Shown: positions 1 to 8,530 of the stretch, one piece after another
How the letters are laid out: each line of letters opens with the position of its first letter
Numbering within the stretch: position 1 is the stretch's first letter
Assembly (NCBI GenBank): GCA_947378425.1
Contig: CANCJV010000044.1
Location: 1-32,536, forward strand
DNA from: Synechococcaceae cyanobacterium
Lineage (GTDB): Bacteria; Cyanobacteriota; Cyanobacteriia; PCC-6307; Cyanobiaceae
Reading direction: 5' to 3'
DNA: 32,536 nt
Made by a program: the position numbers and the translations under genes
Notes under the pieces: generated by a model
Databases searched by the model: none
The model's input: only the letters and a program-made list of their open reading frames with translations
Told to the model about the DNA's origin: nothing

Positions 1-99
1 GCAGAACAGCACCGAATCGAGTACAACGTCTACAGACCGCATTCGGCTCTCCAGGGGCGTACGCCCCTGGAAGTCCTCCAGCAATGGAAGGCGGCCTGA
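1..99 (+). CDS. IS3-type transposase, C-terminal end (cut by window start)
   Basis: The open frame enters from the left edge and ends at TGA 97-99. The visible 32 residues include EYNVYRPHSALQGRTPLEVL, the typical C-terminus of an integrase-core (DDE) transposase of the IS3/IS481 type (a Y-N-x-x-R-P-H-S-x-L block followed by T-P-x-E). The catalytic domain lies outside the window, so intactness cannot be judged. About 45 bp after the stop the sequence GGGGGGTCA (136-144) fits the TGACCCCC-type right end of an IS3 element. Confidence 0.75.
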   Translation, partial: AEQHRIEYNVYRPHSALQGRTPLEVLQQWKAA

Positions 100-119
100 T
101 CACCCCAACAGCTCTCATA

Positions 120-144
120 AGGACTGGAGCAACAAGGGGGGTCA
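120..144 (+). repeat. Probable right terminal inverted repeat of the IS3-type element
   Basis: The segment ends in GGGGGGTCA, whose reverse complement starts TGACCCCCC, a common IS3-family end with terminal TG...CA. It sits about 45 bp after the transposase stop codon, the usual place for a right end. The partner left end is outside the window, so the pairing cannot be checked. Confidence 0.4.
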
Positions 145-489
145 CGTCATCAGGACTTCGCAAGAATGAAGGAATGGGCCAAGAGGAACTACTGGTCGCC
201 GACGATCGGATTGAGCTGCCACTGCAGGGTTAGCCCGGCAGCCGCTCTTGGCGGAGATCCCGGGGCTGATCTCCTGTTTCTCCAGCCGGATGCGGTCGTT
301 GTGATCCCGGACGTGAATGCTTTTGGCTGAGCAGTGATCGCAGGGCACTCTCCAGGGCTGGTCAGCTCGGGGGCTCTACCCAGGAGTTCGCCCGACTGAA
401 GAGTGAATCGTCGGGGATGTTGAGTGGGGTAAGGCCAACAGGTCCCTGGGCAGCCTGATGTCCATACTGGCCGCTCAGGCCATCGATGC

Positions 490-990
490 TCAGCTGTTCG
501 GTTTGCATTGCCGCACCTGTTTGCGCTGCACCCCGGCCAGAGCGTCACGGCACGCCGCCAACAGGAGGCTGTCGAACATCCCCGTGACCGCTTCATCCGC
601 AGGCAGCGCCAACAGATGTGGCACCAGAGCAGTTGCCACATCTGGCCTGTCAGGATCTCGGCCTGCTGCTGTCACGCAGAGCAGTGCCCGGGTTCTAAGC
701 CGCAGGCTCTCGAACGCGTGACGGAGATTCACCTGCCTCAGCAAACACTTCACAGGCTTGAGTGGATGCAGCCGAGGCATGATCACCACGAATTGACTGC
801 GCAGGAACAAGACCAGCAGGTCATCACGCAGGTGCACCATGAGCGGATGGCCGATTCGCTGGGAGGGCGCGTTGTAGGTGAGCGAGCTCACCTCGATCGT
901 GCGCGTCGTCGTCGCAGTGCTGCTGGGCAAACAGAAAGCTGTCCTCGGCAGTACCCTCAACCCTTCAACCCTGACCAGTCCGCGAGGCAC
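490..990 (-). pseudogene. Decayed IS21-family transposase (IstA C-terminal region)
   Basis: A 166-residue minus-strand frame contains SSLTYNAPSQRIGHPLMVHL and RQVNLRHAFESLRLRTRALL, resembling the C-terminal part of IS21-type IstA (Y-S-V-P-S-R-L-I-G-H followed by a YRHVIESLRRKPRAF-like block). The N-terminal helix-turn-helix and the DDE core are missing. After about residue 160 similarity is lost and reading continues only in shifted frames to about position 190. No IstB partner is recognisable. This is a truncated, frameshifted remnant. Family assignment rests on motif memory, not alignment. Confidence 0.6.
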
Positions 991-1114
991 TACCTAGCTG
1001 GCTGCTACTTTGTCTTGAAAAGGCGCTTGGAAGTGGTAGGAATGAGCCAACGCAATGCCAACGCAGTTTGCTATTGCATGCTTTGCCTGGTACACAGCTT
1101 GCTGGACGCAGAGA

Positions 1115-1134
1115 TTGATGGGTGATCAAGATCT
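1115..1134. repeat. Dispersed repeat, copy 1
   Basis: TTGATGGGTGATCAAGATCT matches 21250-21269 at 19 of 20 bases, and both copies are followed within about 60 bp by CTTCAACTG. It lies just upstream of the decayed istA. It could be the end of a mobile element or a small repeat family. Confidence 0.45.
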
Positions 1135-1277
1135 CTGTTTAGAGAATGGATTCTGAGCGGAGTCACGGGCGGGACTTCAACTGGATAGCGCGATCCATGC
1201 AGAAACCAGAGAACTGCGGCTAGGATAAGGACGTCACCAACGAGATCGTGCAGGTGGGAACCGCAGGTATCCGTAAG

Positions 1278-1302
1278 GGTGAACTATCCCATGATATTCA
1301 CC
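1278..1302. repeat. Small hairpin with one bulged base
   Basis: GGTGAACTATC (1278-1288) pairs with GATATTCACC (1293-1302), leaving a CCAT loop and one bulged C, so ten base pairs form. There is no T-run, so it is not a typical terminator, and no adjacent gene explains it. Confidence 0.4.
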
Positions 1303-1472
1303 TGATTTGCAGGAACCAGTGAGATTTTCGGTGCGATTCATGCTTTGCTTACGTCTTTAATCCCATCTCAGAAGCCAAGCTCTGAACGGATCAGAACCGC
1401 TGCAGCAACCAACATGGTGCTGGCATCTGGATCTGAAACACTTATCGCCGTGAGGAGGATGATTGAGACCGG

Positions 1473-1498
1473 GATCATGGGGCCATGGGCCCATGATC
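1473..1498. repeat. 26-bp near-perfect palindrome
   Basis: The arm GATCATGGG (1473-1481) is the exact reverse complement of CCCATGATC (1490-1498), and the centre is also self-complementary apart from one mismatched pair. It could be a dimeric protein-binding site or a relic of a mobile-element end. No gene starts within 350 bp. Confidence 0.5.
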
Positions 1499-1811
1499 TA
1501 GATGATGTAGCTGTAAAATGGCGTTCGATCGATTCACACTGGGATTCTGGTGTTGACCCATGACATCAGACTGATTCTGGCGATGGCAGGGCGACATCCA
1601 GCCCCAGGAATGATTGCAAACGTTGAATCGGCCCTACATGGATCTAGGTGTGACTGCATTGGAACGATTCAATCCTGTGCTGGTGACAACCAGAATTTAG
1701 CTGGTTTGATTCGACACGATGGGACGGGCAATACCCAAACCGCTTGGCTGAGCAAGCAACCTGACATGCACCAAGCGTCCGATCGTTACTCGCAGTCATC
1801 AAAAGTGATGT

Positions 1812-1817
1812 TATAGT
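1812..1817 (+). promoter_or_regulatory. Possible -10 box for the FkbM gene
   Basis: TATAGT lies about 36 bp before the ATG at 1854, in an AT-rich patch just ahead of the first island gene. No good -35 box is seen at standard spacing, so this is a weak call. Confidence 0.25.
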
Positions 1818-1853
1818 ATTTTCAGCAATAGCCTAGCGTGCTCTGAGACAGAC

Positions 1854-3920
1854 ATGATCGACGCCCGAACCCTTGACCTATCGCCTACCCATCTCATCCC
1901 TGGCCAAGACTACTTCGTGGCGCTCAATAATATTGATCGTAGATTGGCGATCGTAGCGCCGGATTTGTTCGCTGCCAATACCTACTATATCGAAGCCGGC
2001 GCCAATGACGGGATCAAGCAGTCAAATACTTTCTATCTCGAAAAGATTTGTGGAGCAAAGGGGCTCTTGGTAGAACCCGCTTTGAACCTCTATGAAAATC
2101 TAATTAAAAACCGTAGCCAGGACAACAGCTTTCGTTGCGGTGCTCTTGTTTCAAGAAGTTTCTCCTCAGAGCTTGTCAAGCTGATTTACTGTGATCTTAT
2201 GACTCTTCCACTTGGGACAGGAGAGGGACCTGAAAAGGGCTACGAATACAAGCATTTTAAGGATGGTTCTTCGGCCTTGCCAGATGCCATGAAAATCCCA
2301 ATTATTTTCGGTGCCCAACCACTTTGCCTGTCAGATGTGCTTTTGGAAGTGGGCGCGCCAAAAATGATTGACTTGCTATGTCTTGATGTTGAGGGCTCGG
2401 AACTTGGGGTGCTTCAAGGTATTGACTTTTCGCTTCATTCTTTTCGCTATATCCTAATTGAGACCTGGAATATCACGGAGGTCGCCAATGCCCTTGAAGC
2501 CTATGGCTATGAATCAACTCACCAAATAACCGACAATGATTTCCTATTTCAGCGAAAGTCAACAGGACATGGAGGGGCAAGTTCCTTGCCAAAGCCGAAT
2601 CAAGTTCAAGATTTGCTCTCACAAGTTCCAGAAATAGCCCCACAACAAATTGTGACTTCCGGTGAAGCACAGATAAAGCATGGCTCGTCAGTCTGCTTTG
2701 TGAATCGACTTGTCTCTACCTTGTCAGAAGACCCTGAGCTAGCAGAGCCAAAATCAGACGGCTCACTACGATCAATGTATTACCATAAATTAGGCAGTGT
2801 TGGCCGGCCGCCAATCGACAATGAACTGATCAATAGTAGTTACTTTAGCTCTATTCAGATTCCCGCCAAGTTGAAATATGCGTTATTGCGTGAGTCGTTG
2901 AGTAGCAGTGCCAAGAGTGGGCAAGGCTTGGAAGTTAATATTTATGGCCTTTATCATGATATGAATCCAGTACGGCGGCGACGCGTCATCCTCGACAGTC
3001 TGTTTGCAAAATTATCTCCCAGCATTGCCATCAGCGAGATAAAAACCATCAATCCTTTATCCTTCGATGATCTTCCAAGGAATGAAAATTCATTAAATAT
3101 TATCTTTACTAATCAATATGCACTTTTCGTAGAAGAAGCGGTTGCTGCGTTGATTAACTATCTCCAAGGCAATCCAGCAAGTTTATTGGTCACATATTTC
3201 ACCGACTCTCATCATATGCTTAATCATACTGCATATTTTGCCGCAATCTCGGATTTCCTTTTTCTTGGCCATCCGTCAAATGTATCACTTGCGACGTGTA
3301 TTAATCCACATGTTCATCTATTGAGGAACTCGCTGACGCAGTGGGATCCCCTAGATGCCGTAGCCCAACTTCACGAAGAAAGCAATGAGCCAAGAAGACA
3401 GGAGCTTTTTGGTTGGCATAATGAATACCCGCAATTCCCTCGGCGGAACAATTTTTTAAATAGCTTGCATTCATCAGGATTCCCAGAAGCGCGCTTGCTT
3501 GCACCCGAAGAATACCAAAAGTTTGCAAAATTTACCCCCATTGATAAGTTAAAACATTGGCTCCAATATGACCACTCACTAGTTGTGCCCACACTCTATG
3601 ATTTGCCGATTCGCTTGTTTGACGCCCTAAGCTCTGGGCAAAATGTCCTTGTGCCGTTTGGCTGTACACATCTAGACCGAATCATCCCAAGCGCCCAGCA
3701 ATTGGACTTGGGAATATTTCGGTATGTAGACGAGTCAATAGAATCTGTCCAAGTTGCTTACAATAAAGCCCTCTCAAAAATACCGAGCAACTATGAACGC
3801 TTGGAACGCTCCCTGTATGTTGCAAACAATCATTCTATCGCTCGTATTGCTGAAGAGTCAATTGCACAAGTAGCATGGCGTATTGCCCATGAGCTTGACG
3901 AACTAGGGTCATTATGCTAG
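1854..3920 (+). CDS. FkbM-family methyltransferase fused to a glycosyltransferase-like region
   Basis: This 688-residue protein has two parts. Residues about 44-235 form an FkbM-type SAM-dependent methyltransferase: YYIEAGANDG (44-53) is motif I, VEP near 73 is the acidic loop, and LDVEGSELGVLQGI (177-190) is the FkbM signature, followed by IETW. FkbM enzymes usually O-methylate sugars or secondary metabolites. A linker of about 100 residues follows. Residues about 340-680 look like a GT-B-type glycosyltransferase C-terminus: LPIRLFDALSSGQNVLVPFG (584-603) resembles the donor-site helix where an R/E-x-x-x-A-L-x-x-G block is common. No donor can be named. The ATG at 1854 has only a weak GAGA upstream. 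Base composition is lower in GC than the core genes. The role in decorating a surface glycan is inferred from neighbours. Confidence 0.75.
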   Translation: MIDARTLDLSPTHLIPGQDYFVALNNIDRRLAIVAPDLFAANTYYIEAGANDGIKQSNTFYLEKICGAKGLLVEPALNLYENLIKNRSQDNSFRCGALVSRSFSSELVKLIYCDLMTLPLGTGEGPEKGYEYKHFKDGSSALPDAMKIPIIFGAQPLCLSDVLLEVGAPKMIDLLCLDVEGSELGVLQGIDFSLHSFRYILIETWNITEVANALEAYGYESTHQITDNDFLFQRKSTGHGGASSLPKPNQVQDLLSQVPEIAPQQIVTSGEAQIKHGSSVCFVNRLVSTLSEDPELAEPKSDGSLRSMYYHKLGSVGRPPIDNELINSSYFSSIQIPAKLKYALLRESLSSSAKSGQGLEVNIYGLYHDMNPVRRRRVILDSLFAKLSPSIAISEIKTINPLSFDDLPRNENSLNIIFTNQYALFVEEAVAALINYLQGNPASLLVTYFTDSHHMLNHTAYFAAISDFLFLGHPSNVSLATCINPHVHLLRNSLTQWDPLDAVAQLHEESNEPRRQELFGWHNEYPQFPRRNNFLNSLHSSGFPEARLLAPEEYQKFAKFTPIDKLKHWLQYDHSLVVPTLYDLPIRLFDALSSGQNVLVPFGCTHLDRIIPSAQQLDLGIFRYVDESIESVQVAYNKALSKIPSNYERLERSLYVANNHSIARIAEESIAQVAWRIAHELDELGSLC

Positions 3921-4046
3921 GTGTTCTTGGTGTTCAGCCCCATGATTTAATTGCAGGCAGTTAATCGAGGTAGGCGATTTCTGCTGCCTTGCAGGAAAAG
4001 ATTGTCAATTCCTTCAATTAAGCCCTTTAATTTACACATTGAACTC

Positions 4047-5021
4047 ATGGTGCATCCTCATCGCCAAACGGTCTCAGACTGGCTTCGTTGCATCCCTAAG
4101 GTTGACGGCATTTATCGTGCATCTGCTGATCGACGATTCGCCCATGATGAGACATCCTATGATGAACAGTATCAATCACCTGATCTTGATATCACTAGGG
4201 CAGACTTTATCACTGACCTATTGGCACCAACATTCGCGGTCAATCCCCCAGCTCATATTCTTGAGATTGCATCAGGCCCCGGAACATTGACCTTGGGCCT
4301 GCGTAACCGTTTTCCTCGGGCTCATATTTTTGCAACCGATGCATCTTCAATGTTTTTAAACATTATGAAAAGGAAAGTAGATCAGTTGGGATTTTCATCG
4401 GAAGAGTCACTTTCATTGATCCAGTTGTCTGATACAGAATTTCATCTTCTTCCAAGGGTCTTTGATCTCATCTGTATTCGTTCTGGTCTACATCATTTTG
4501 TTGATTGGCCCCAGGTGCTCTCAACCTTAAGCACATGCTTGAATGCCAATGGATTAATTTGTATGCTCGAGCCACGGGCAGACTTTTTTATCGTATCATC
4601 AATTCTGCTTCAACTCATGCTAGAGAGACTCGAGAAGATCTCTCCAGCACAAAGTGCCCAGGCAGCAGAACACGTCAAATTATTCCAAGAGACTTCAAAA
4701 TTTTATATTCGCAATGACATTTCAAAAGAAGGTGCAGAGGATAAATATGCTTTTTTCCTCGAAGATCTCCAGCGTGAAGCCACGAAAAATAATCTAAATA
4801 TAGCGGCACTTGGCGCCGAATTCGCGTGCGGATTCAGCTTGGAATTCTTGAACTACCTCAAATATTGCATGTCTTTTCCGGCTTCACTGGTCAAGAGTGC
4901 TTCGGAGATTTTGGACGAAGAGCTAACAATGCTTGAACAGTGTTACGGCTCACGAGCAACCTTCTATGGTGCAGCTGAATGGTATGCACTTAGCAGCATG
5001 CCTGTCAGAACATCCAGATAA
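4047..5021 (+). CDS. Class I SAM-dependent methyltransferase
   Basis: The 324-residue protein shows Rossmann motif I ILEIASGPGT (71-80), an acidic residue after beta 2 in FATDAS (96-101), and the later FDLICIRSGLHHFVDWPQVL block of small-molecule methyltransferases. The acceptor is unknown; the C-terminal half (about 200-324) is helical and unassigned. ATG 4047 is preferred over an in-frame TTG at 3951, because the extra 32 residues are basic and carry no motif. The gene follows the FkbM fusion by 126 bp on the same strand and probably shares its transcript. Its stop codon abuts the stop of the convergent acetyltransferase with no spacer. Modification of a glycan or lipid intermediate is inferred only from context. 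Confidence 0.75.
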   Translation: MVHPHRQTVSDWLRCIPKVDGIYRASADRRFAHDETSYDEQYQSPDLDITRADFITDLLAPTFAVNPPAHILEIASGPGTLTLGLRNRFPRAHIFATDASSMFLNIMKRKVDQLGFSSEESLSLIQLSDTEFHLLPRVFDLICIRSGLHHFVDWPQVLSTLSTCLNANGLICMLEPRADFFIVSSILLQLMLERLEKISPAQSAQAAEHVKLFQETSKFYIRNDISKEGAEDKYAFFLEDLQREATKNNLNIAALGAEFACGFSLEFLNYLKYCMSFPASLVKSASEILDEELTMLEQCYGSRATFYGAAEWYALSSMPVRTSR

Positions 5022-5906
5022 TCATAGTGTTGGAATATTTGCTACCGTCGGGGTTGCATGGGTTAGTGCTTGCCTTGAAATGGCTAGTTCCTCTTCGCAG
5101 AGTTGCATGCACATCTTGAGATGATTGGTATCGTAGTTATATGGATGTGATTGCCAGCTGATATTGTGTCTCATCACTTTTGCGGGAATTCCTGCAAGAA
5201 GGCTTTTGTTCGGGCAGTTTTTTGTTGCTACCGCTTTTGCTGCCAATACTGACCCGTATCCAATGGTGACGCCTTTGAGGATAACTGCATCTTCGCAAAT
5301 CCAGTTATAGCCCTCGATCGCTATTCCCTTGGGACTGTTAATGATTTCATTGCGATCGAGGTCGATGACTGCATGATCATCATGGCTTCTGACAATGGTC
5401 CCCTTGGCGATAGCACAGCACTGGCCCAGGGCGATAGGGCCATTCGAGGCACTTTGGAAGCGTGAACCCGTCGCAGATATGCCATTCGCGACTACGATTA
5501 TTGGGGCAAGAGAAGTTATCGGAGGAACATGCGCGCCCACAATACCAAGGTCGAATTCACATTGGTAGAGGTTTACATCTTCACCTAGAAGCAGTATGCC
5601 GTTGGGTTCATTGCAGCGGACAACAATGGAATTTGCTCCGTCGACAAATCTGTCGTTAACATGAAACCTATTTTTGTCAATGAAAATGCTTGTGCCAGTG
5701 ATGCAGGGGCCGCAAATGTAAAGCCGATCAATGACGTGGTCGGGTCGGTTGTTTTTTTGATAAACTAGCATTGCCCCATTAAAATGCTCGGATACAAGTT
5801 CAATGCTCTGTAAAAAAATATCTTCCCTGTGAACTACATTGCGTAATGCTGCCGTGATGCGTGTTATCCTATCGGCGAGATTTTTAGTGTGTTCTAGTTT
5901 ATTCAT
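5022..5906 (-). CDS. Left-handed beta-helix (hexapeptide) acetyltransferase
   Basis: The 294-residue protein carries hexapeptide-repeat features of the NeuD/WbbJ/CysE O-acetyltransferase group in its C-terminal half: IALGQCCAIAKGTIVRSHDDHAVIDLD (about 158-184, where H175 or H178 is the likely catalytic histidine), then ICEDAVILKGVTIGYGSVLA (203-222) and the closing LLAGIPAKVMR (236-246). This fold transfers acetyl from acetyl-CoA to a sugar hydroxyl or amine. The first 155 residues are less typical and may be an acceptor or oligomerisation domain. The gene runs opposite to the two upstream genes and its stop directly abuts theirs. Acetylation of the island's glycan is inference. Confidence 0.75.
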   Translation of the reverse strand: MNKLEHTKNLADRITRITAALRNVVHREDIFLQSIELVSEHFNGAMLVYQKNNRPDHVIDRLYICGPCITGTSIFIDKNRFHVNDRFVDGANSIVVRCNEPNGILLLGEDVNLYQCEFDLGIVGAHVPPITSLAPIIVVANGISATGSRFQSASNGPIALGQCCAIAKGTIVRSHDDHAVIDLDRNEIINSPKGIAIEGYNWICEDAVILKGVTIGYGSVLAAKAVATKNCPNKSLLAGIPAKVMRHNISWQSHPYNYDTNHLKMCMQLCEEELAISRQALTHATPTVANIPTL

Positions 5907-6468
5907 TTCAGGGAGACGACGTCAATCCTGCGCCGATATTATAGGTGCCAATCTCGGCACTTCTGCCATCATGGCGCGATTTGCTTCAGACTTGAGTGTC
6001 CTTTCTCTATGGTGTTGCTCCCCATCAGGCAATTGGACCTGCTGGGTCTGAGGTCAGGCTCCTCATCTGGTCAAGTCGGCTCCACTATTGACGGATCAAT
6101 TGGGTCCATTCAGCCCTTGTGGGGTGGGCTTAGAGGCCATAGGAAGACTCACTCCGTCGCTGGTTTCCGCCAGTCCCAGCAAACTGAGCCTCCCACGGAT
6201 GCCCTCAATGTATGCAGCCATGTCCTAGGAGTGCTGGTGTTCAGATTTCCGTCGCACCGAGTGGGGCACTTTTCATAGCTGAGTAACGTGTTGCACCCAT
6301 TGACTTATTCTCTCAGCTGCCGCTGCGGCTTACGCCGATGATCGTGAAGCTAGCTGTCCAGCCAGTTGTCGATGGCCCACTCCAGCACCGGCATTGCCTG
6401 CAAGCTTGAGGTGATGACGCTGTCTTGGGCCAGTTGTTGTCTGCTCGTCTGTAGTGTTCTCACCGGCA
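5907..6468. other. Gene-free stretch upstream of acetyltransferase
   Basis: No coding frame with recognisable motifs was found on either strand. The stretch should hold the acetyltransferase promoter, on the minus strand next to 5907. Otherwise it looks like decayed DNA. Confidence 0.5.
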
Positions 6469-6850
6469 TTAGGTCAGCCATGCATGAATCATCATGCATT
6501 CTATGTGGCGGTAATGCTCAATTGTAATTGGTATGTTGATGTTGTGCTGTGCGAGATCTTGAAAAAAAGGGCAGTTGGCATGCGGGCTTCCTACTGCACC
6601 AGCAGACGTGCAGCTCCATACCCTCAAGCAACTTCCGCAGTGCCTTGATTTCGTTGCCTGCATCAGTGGCGATGGTGTCTGGGCGATGGCGACACCCAGA
6701 GAATGGGAATGGAGCCAGACCTAGGCGATACAACACTGTGCCGGAAATTATTTCAGTCTAAGCACTTCTCAATGTTGTTGATTGCAGGCGAATACGTCAA
6801 GCCCCTCTGCTAAGCGTGCTGGGCTGCCATCCAGTCACGCAGCAGGGTTT
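6469..6850 (-). pseudogene. Decayed ISAs1-like transposase remnant
   Basis: Minus-strand fragments in different frames recall ISAs1/H-repeat transposases: LLRDWMAAQ near 6819-6850 (end of the N-terminal domain), then NEIKALRKLLEGMEL near 6600-6660, matching the N-E-I-x-A-x-x-x-L-L-x-x-L-x-L block in front of the second catalytic Asp. The fragments are in the right order but need several frameshifts, and stop codons interrupt them. No terminal repeats were found. Family assignment is tentative. Confidence 0.4.
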
Positions 6851-7372
6851 TAAAGGCATATTCAGATGGGCAAGCAGAGACTGAAGCTGGAATCCGACGG
6901 CGACATGTCGAACCGGTGCTCCACATCTGATTGAGCATCTGGCGATGATGGCTATCAATCAGCTTCACGCTGACCAGCGCGCCCTAGCCGGTGATGATCG
7001 TCACTAACCGCATCCATCTTTGAGGAAAACGGATGTCATGAGACAAGCCACACTCGCGCAGCGTTGACCGAAAGCCGATCACATCATGGGCTATGGCTGG
7101 ATCGGCTGGGATGGTTGACAAGGGAAGCTAGTGTGTCTGTTGCAGGACATGCATATTGGGCAGGGTGCCGAGAGCTTGGCACCCCCCATCTCAATGGGAG
7201 ATGGGGGGTAGCTTGGATGTGGATGCGCAATATTTCCAGAGGAGGGGCATAGCTCCTGTCAATGATACGTCTCATCCCCTATCAAGAATGGGTTTGCAAG
7301 TCTCCTATACTGTCATTGAAGCCTGTCAAGAGCGGCCTGCCAGCCTGGGCGGAGCCTTGAGCGCCCCATTCC
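6851..7372. other. Gene-free stretch with a strong hairpin
   Basis: No convincing gene. It contains a 12-bp perfect inverted repeat at 7181-7209. The rest may be the N-terminal part of the ISAs1-like remnant, decayed beyond recognition. The sulfotransferase promoter should lie in the last 100 bp. Confidence 0.5.
7181..7209. repeat. Perfect 12-bp stem hairpin
   Basis: ACCCCCCATCTC (7181-7192) pairs perfectly with GAGATGGGGGGT (7198-7209) across a 5-nt loop. AGCTTGG occurs directly before (7173-7179) and just after (7210-7216), so the hairpin is flanked by a 7-bp direct repeat. No T-run follows on either strand. It could be a small insertion unit with a target duplication, or an mRNA element. 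Confidence 0.6.
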
Positions 7373-8212
7373 ATGCAAATTAATCAATTATTCAGGGCAT
7401 CAAAAATTGAACCAAGCCCGTTGCGGATCATTCATCACTGGGCCTGCAGCGGAGGAACGCTGATCAGCAAATGTATTGCAGCCAATCCGGGAATCATTTT
7501 CCTCAGCGAAGTTCACCCTGACGCATATTTACGACTCGTAGAGCCAGCTCTGGCAAATTATCTGCCTACAGATATTTGTCACCAGCTCTCGGCTGTTCAC
7601 AATGGACGTGACCCAGTGCTTGCCCGGGCTGCATTTTCTGGTGCCATCAGGGGCTTGGCCAATAAATGTGATCAGCTTGGTCTTTGTCTTGTATTGCGGT
7701 CTCATGACCACATTGATTTCTTTGTAGGCTCCCTCCCGAAGCAATCTTTTACAATTTCAGATTGTTTTAGGAATGAGTTTAAGCTTTTGGAATTCCTTAC
7801 AGTCAGGCATCCATTGGATTGCTGGTTGGGGCTGGTTGAGTCCAATTGGGCGCCGCAAATTAGCTTTGCCAGCGTTGACTCCTTCTGCTCTCGCTGTCAA
7901 ATGATGCTCAATGCAAGTCACGGATTTTCATCCCTGAAGTATGAGCTGTTTGTTGCCGATCCCGTGCCGTCATTGCAGGCTATATGCCACAGCCTGAACC
8001 TTCGTTTTGATGTGACCGCTTTGAATCAGTTTAACAACGTCGTTATGTCCGGCAACAGTGGTCGCCAAGGAATTGACATTGCACCACGGCCTAGACGAAC
8101 GGTCAGCAATGATCTTGAAAAAGAGCTCTCAAGATCAACGCATTATGAGCAAATCTGTGATGCTATGGGGTACGAGTCTAGTCCAAATGCAGCATTCCCT
8201 TATCTGTTATGA
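7373..8212 (+). CDS. Sulfotransferase-family protein
   Basis: The 279-residue protein starts with IIHHWACSGGTLISKCI (19-35), a variant of the P-loop-like 5'-phosphosulfate-binding loop that contacts PAPS in sulfotransferases. LEFLTVRHPLDCWLGLVES (139-157) matches the 3'-phosphate-binding R-x-P-x-D block. The loop has S-G-G-T in place of the common S-G-T-T/S. A carbohydrate acceptor is likely from the neighbours but cannot be read from sequence. The ATG at 7373 has no strong Shine-Dalgarno. A small coiled-coil gene follows after 30 bp and probably shares the transcript. Confidence 0.72.
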   Translation: MQINQLFRASKIEPSPLRIIHHWACSGGTLISKCIAANPGIIFLSEVHPDAYLRLVEPALANYLPTDICHQLSAVHNGRDPVLARAAFSGAIRGLANKCDQLGLCLVLRSHDHIDFFVGSLPKQSFTISDCFRNEFKLLEFLTVRHPLDCWLGLVESNWAPQISFASVDSFCSRCQMMLNASHGFSSLKYELFVADPVPSLQAICHSLNLRFDVTALNQFNNVVMSGNSGRQGIDIAPRPRRTVSNDLEKELSRSTHYEQICDAMGYESSPNAAFPYLL

Positions 8213-8242
8213 TACGTTGATGTTTGGTATCCGATTTTAACC

Positions 8243-8530
8243 ATGAAACAGGGAGCTGGCTTCAGCGATGCTGAACGATGTCGTGAACTTGAGGATCAAC
8301 TTGTGCGCGCAGAGCAACGCGCATTTGATCGTTTGCAGCAGATTTCGTCTACTTGTGAGGAAGTTCAGGGTCAGTATTCTGATCTTCTCAATTCCTACCA
8401 TGAATTGCATGCCGAATGTCAGTCGGCAATGTCAAAAATAAATGACCTTACGAATCAATGCGCTAGTCGGCAAGCGCTGCTCGATGAAACGCTTGAGCGC
8501 CTAATCGACCTGCAGGCAAAGCTATCTTGA
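8243..8530 (+). CDS. Small coiled-coil protein
   Basis: The 95-residue protein is almost wholly heptad-patterned and rich in Glu, Gln, Leu, Arg and Ala, for example CRELEDQLVRAEQRAFDRLQ (residues 13-32), with no signal peptide, membrane segment or catalytic motif. It follows the sulfotransferase by 30 bp on the same strand. Its final 9 bp overlap the end of the convergent coiled-coil gene. It could be a scaffold for the sulfotransferase, or a coiled-coil C-terminus detached from it. Function is unknown. Confidence 0.6.
   Translation: MKQGAGFSDAERCRELEDQLVRAEQRAFDRLQQISSTCEEVQGQYSDLLNSYHELHAECQSAMSKINDLTNQCASRQALLDETLERLIDLQAKLS

Larger units (their letters stand above)
991..1853. other. Gene-free stretch between IS21 remnant and glycan island
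   Basis: No convincing coding frame is present; short open frames here lack recognisable motifs. The stretch holds a sequence repeated near 21.25 kb (1115-1134), a hairpin at 1278-1302 and a 26-bp palindrome at 1473-1498, each listed separately. The last 50 bp should contain the promoter of the FkbM gene. Confidence 0.6.
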
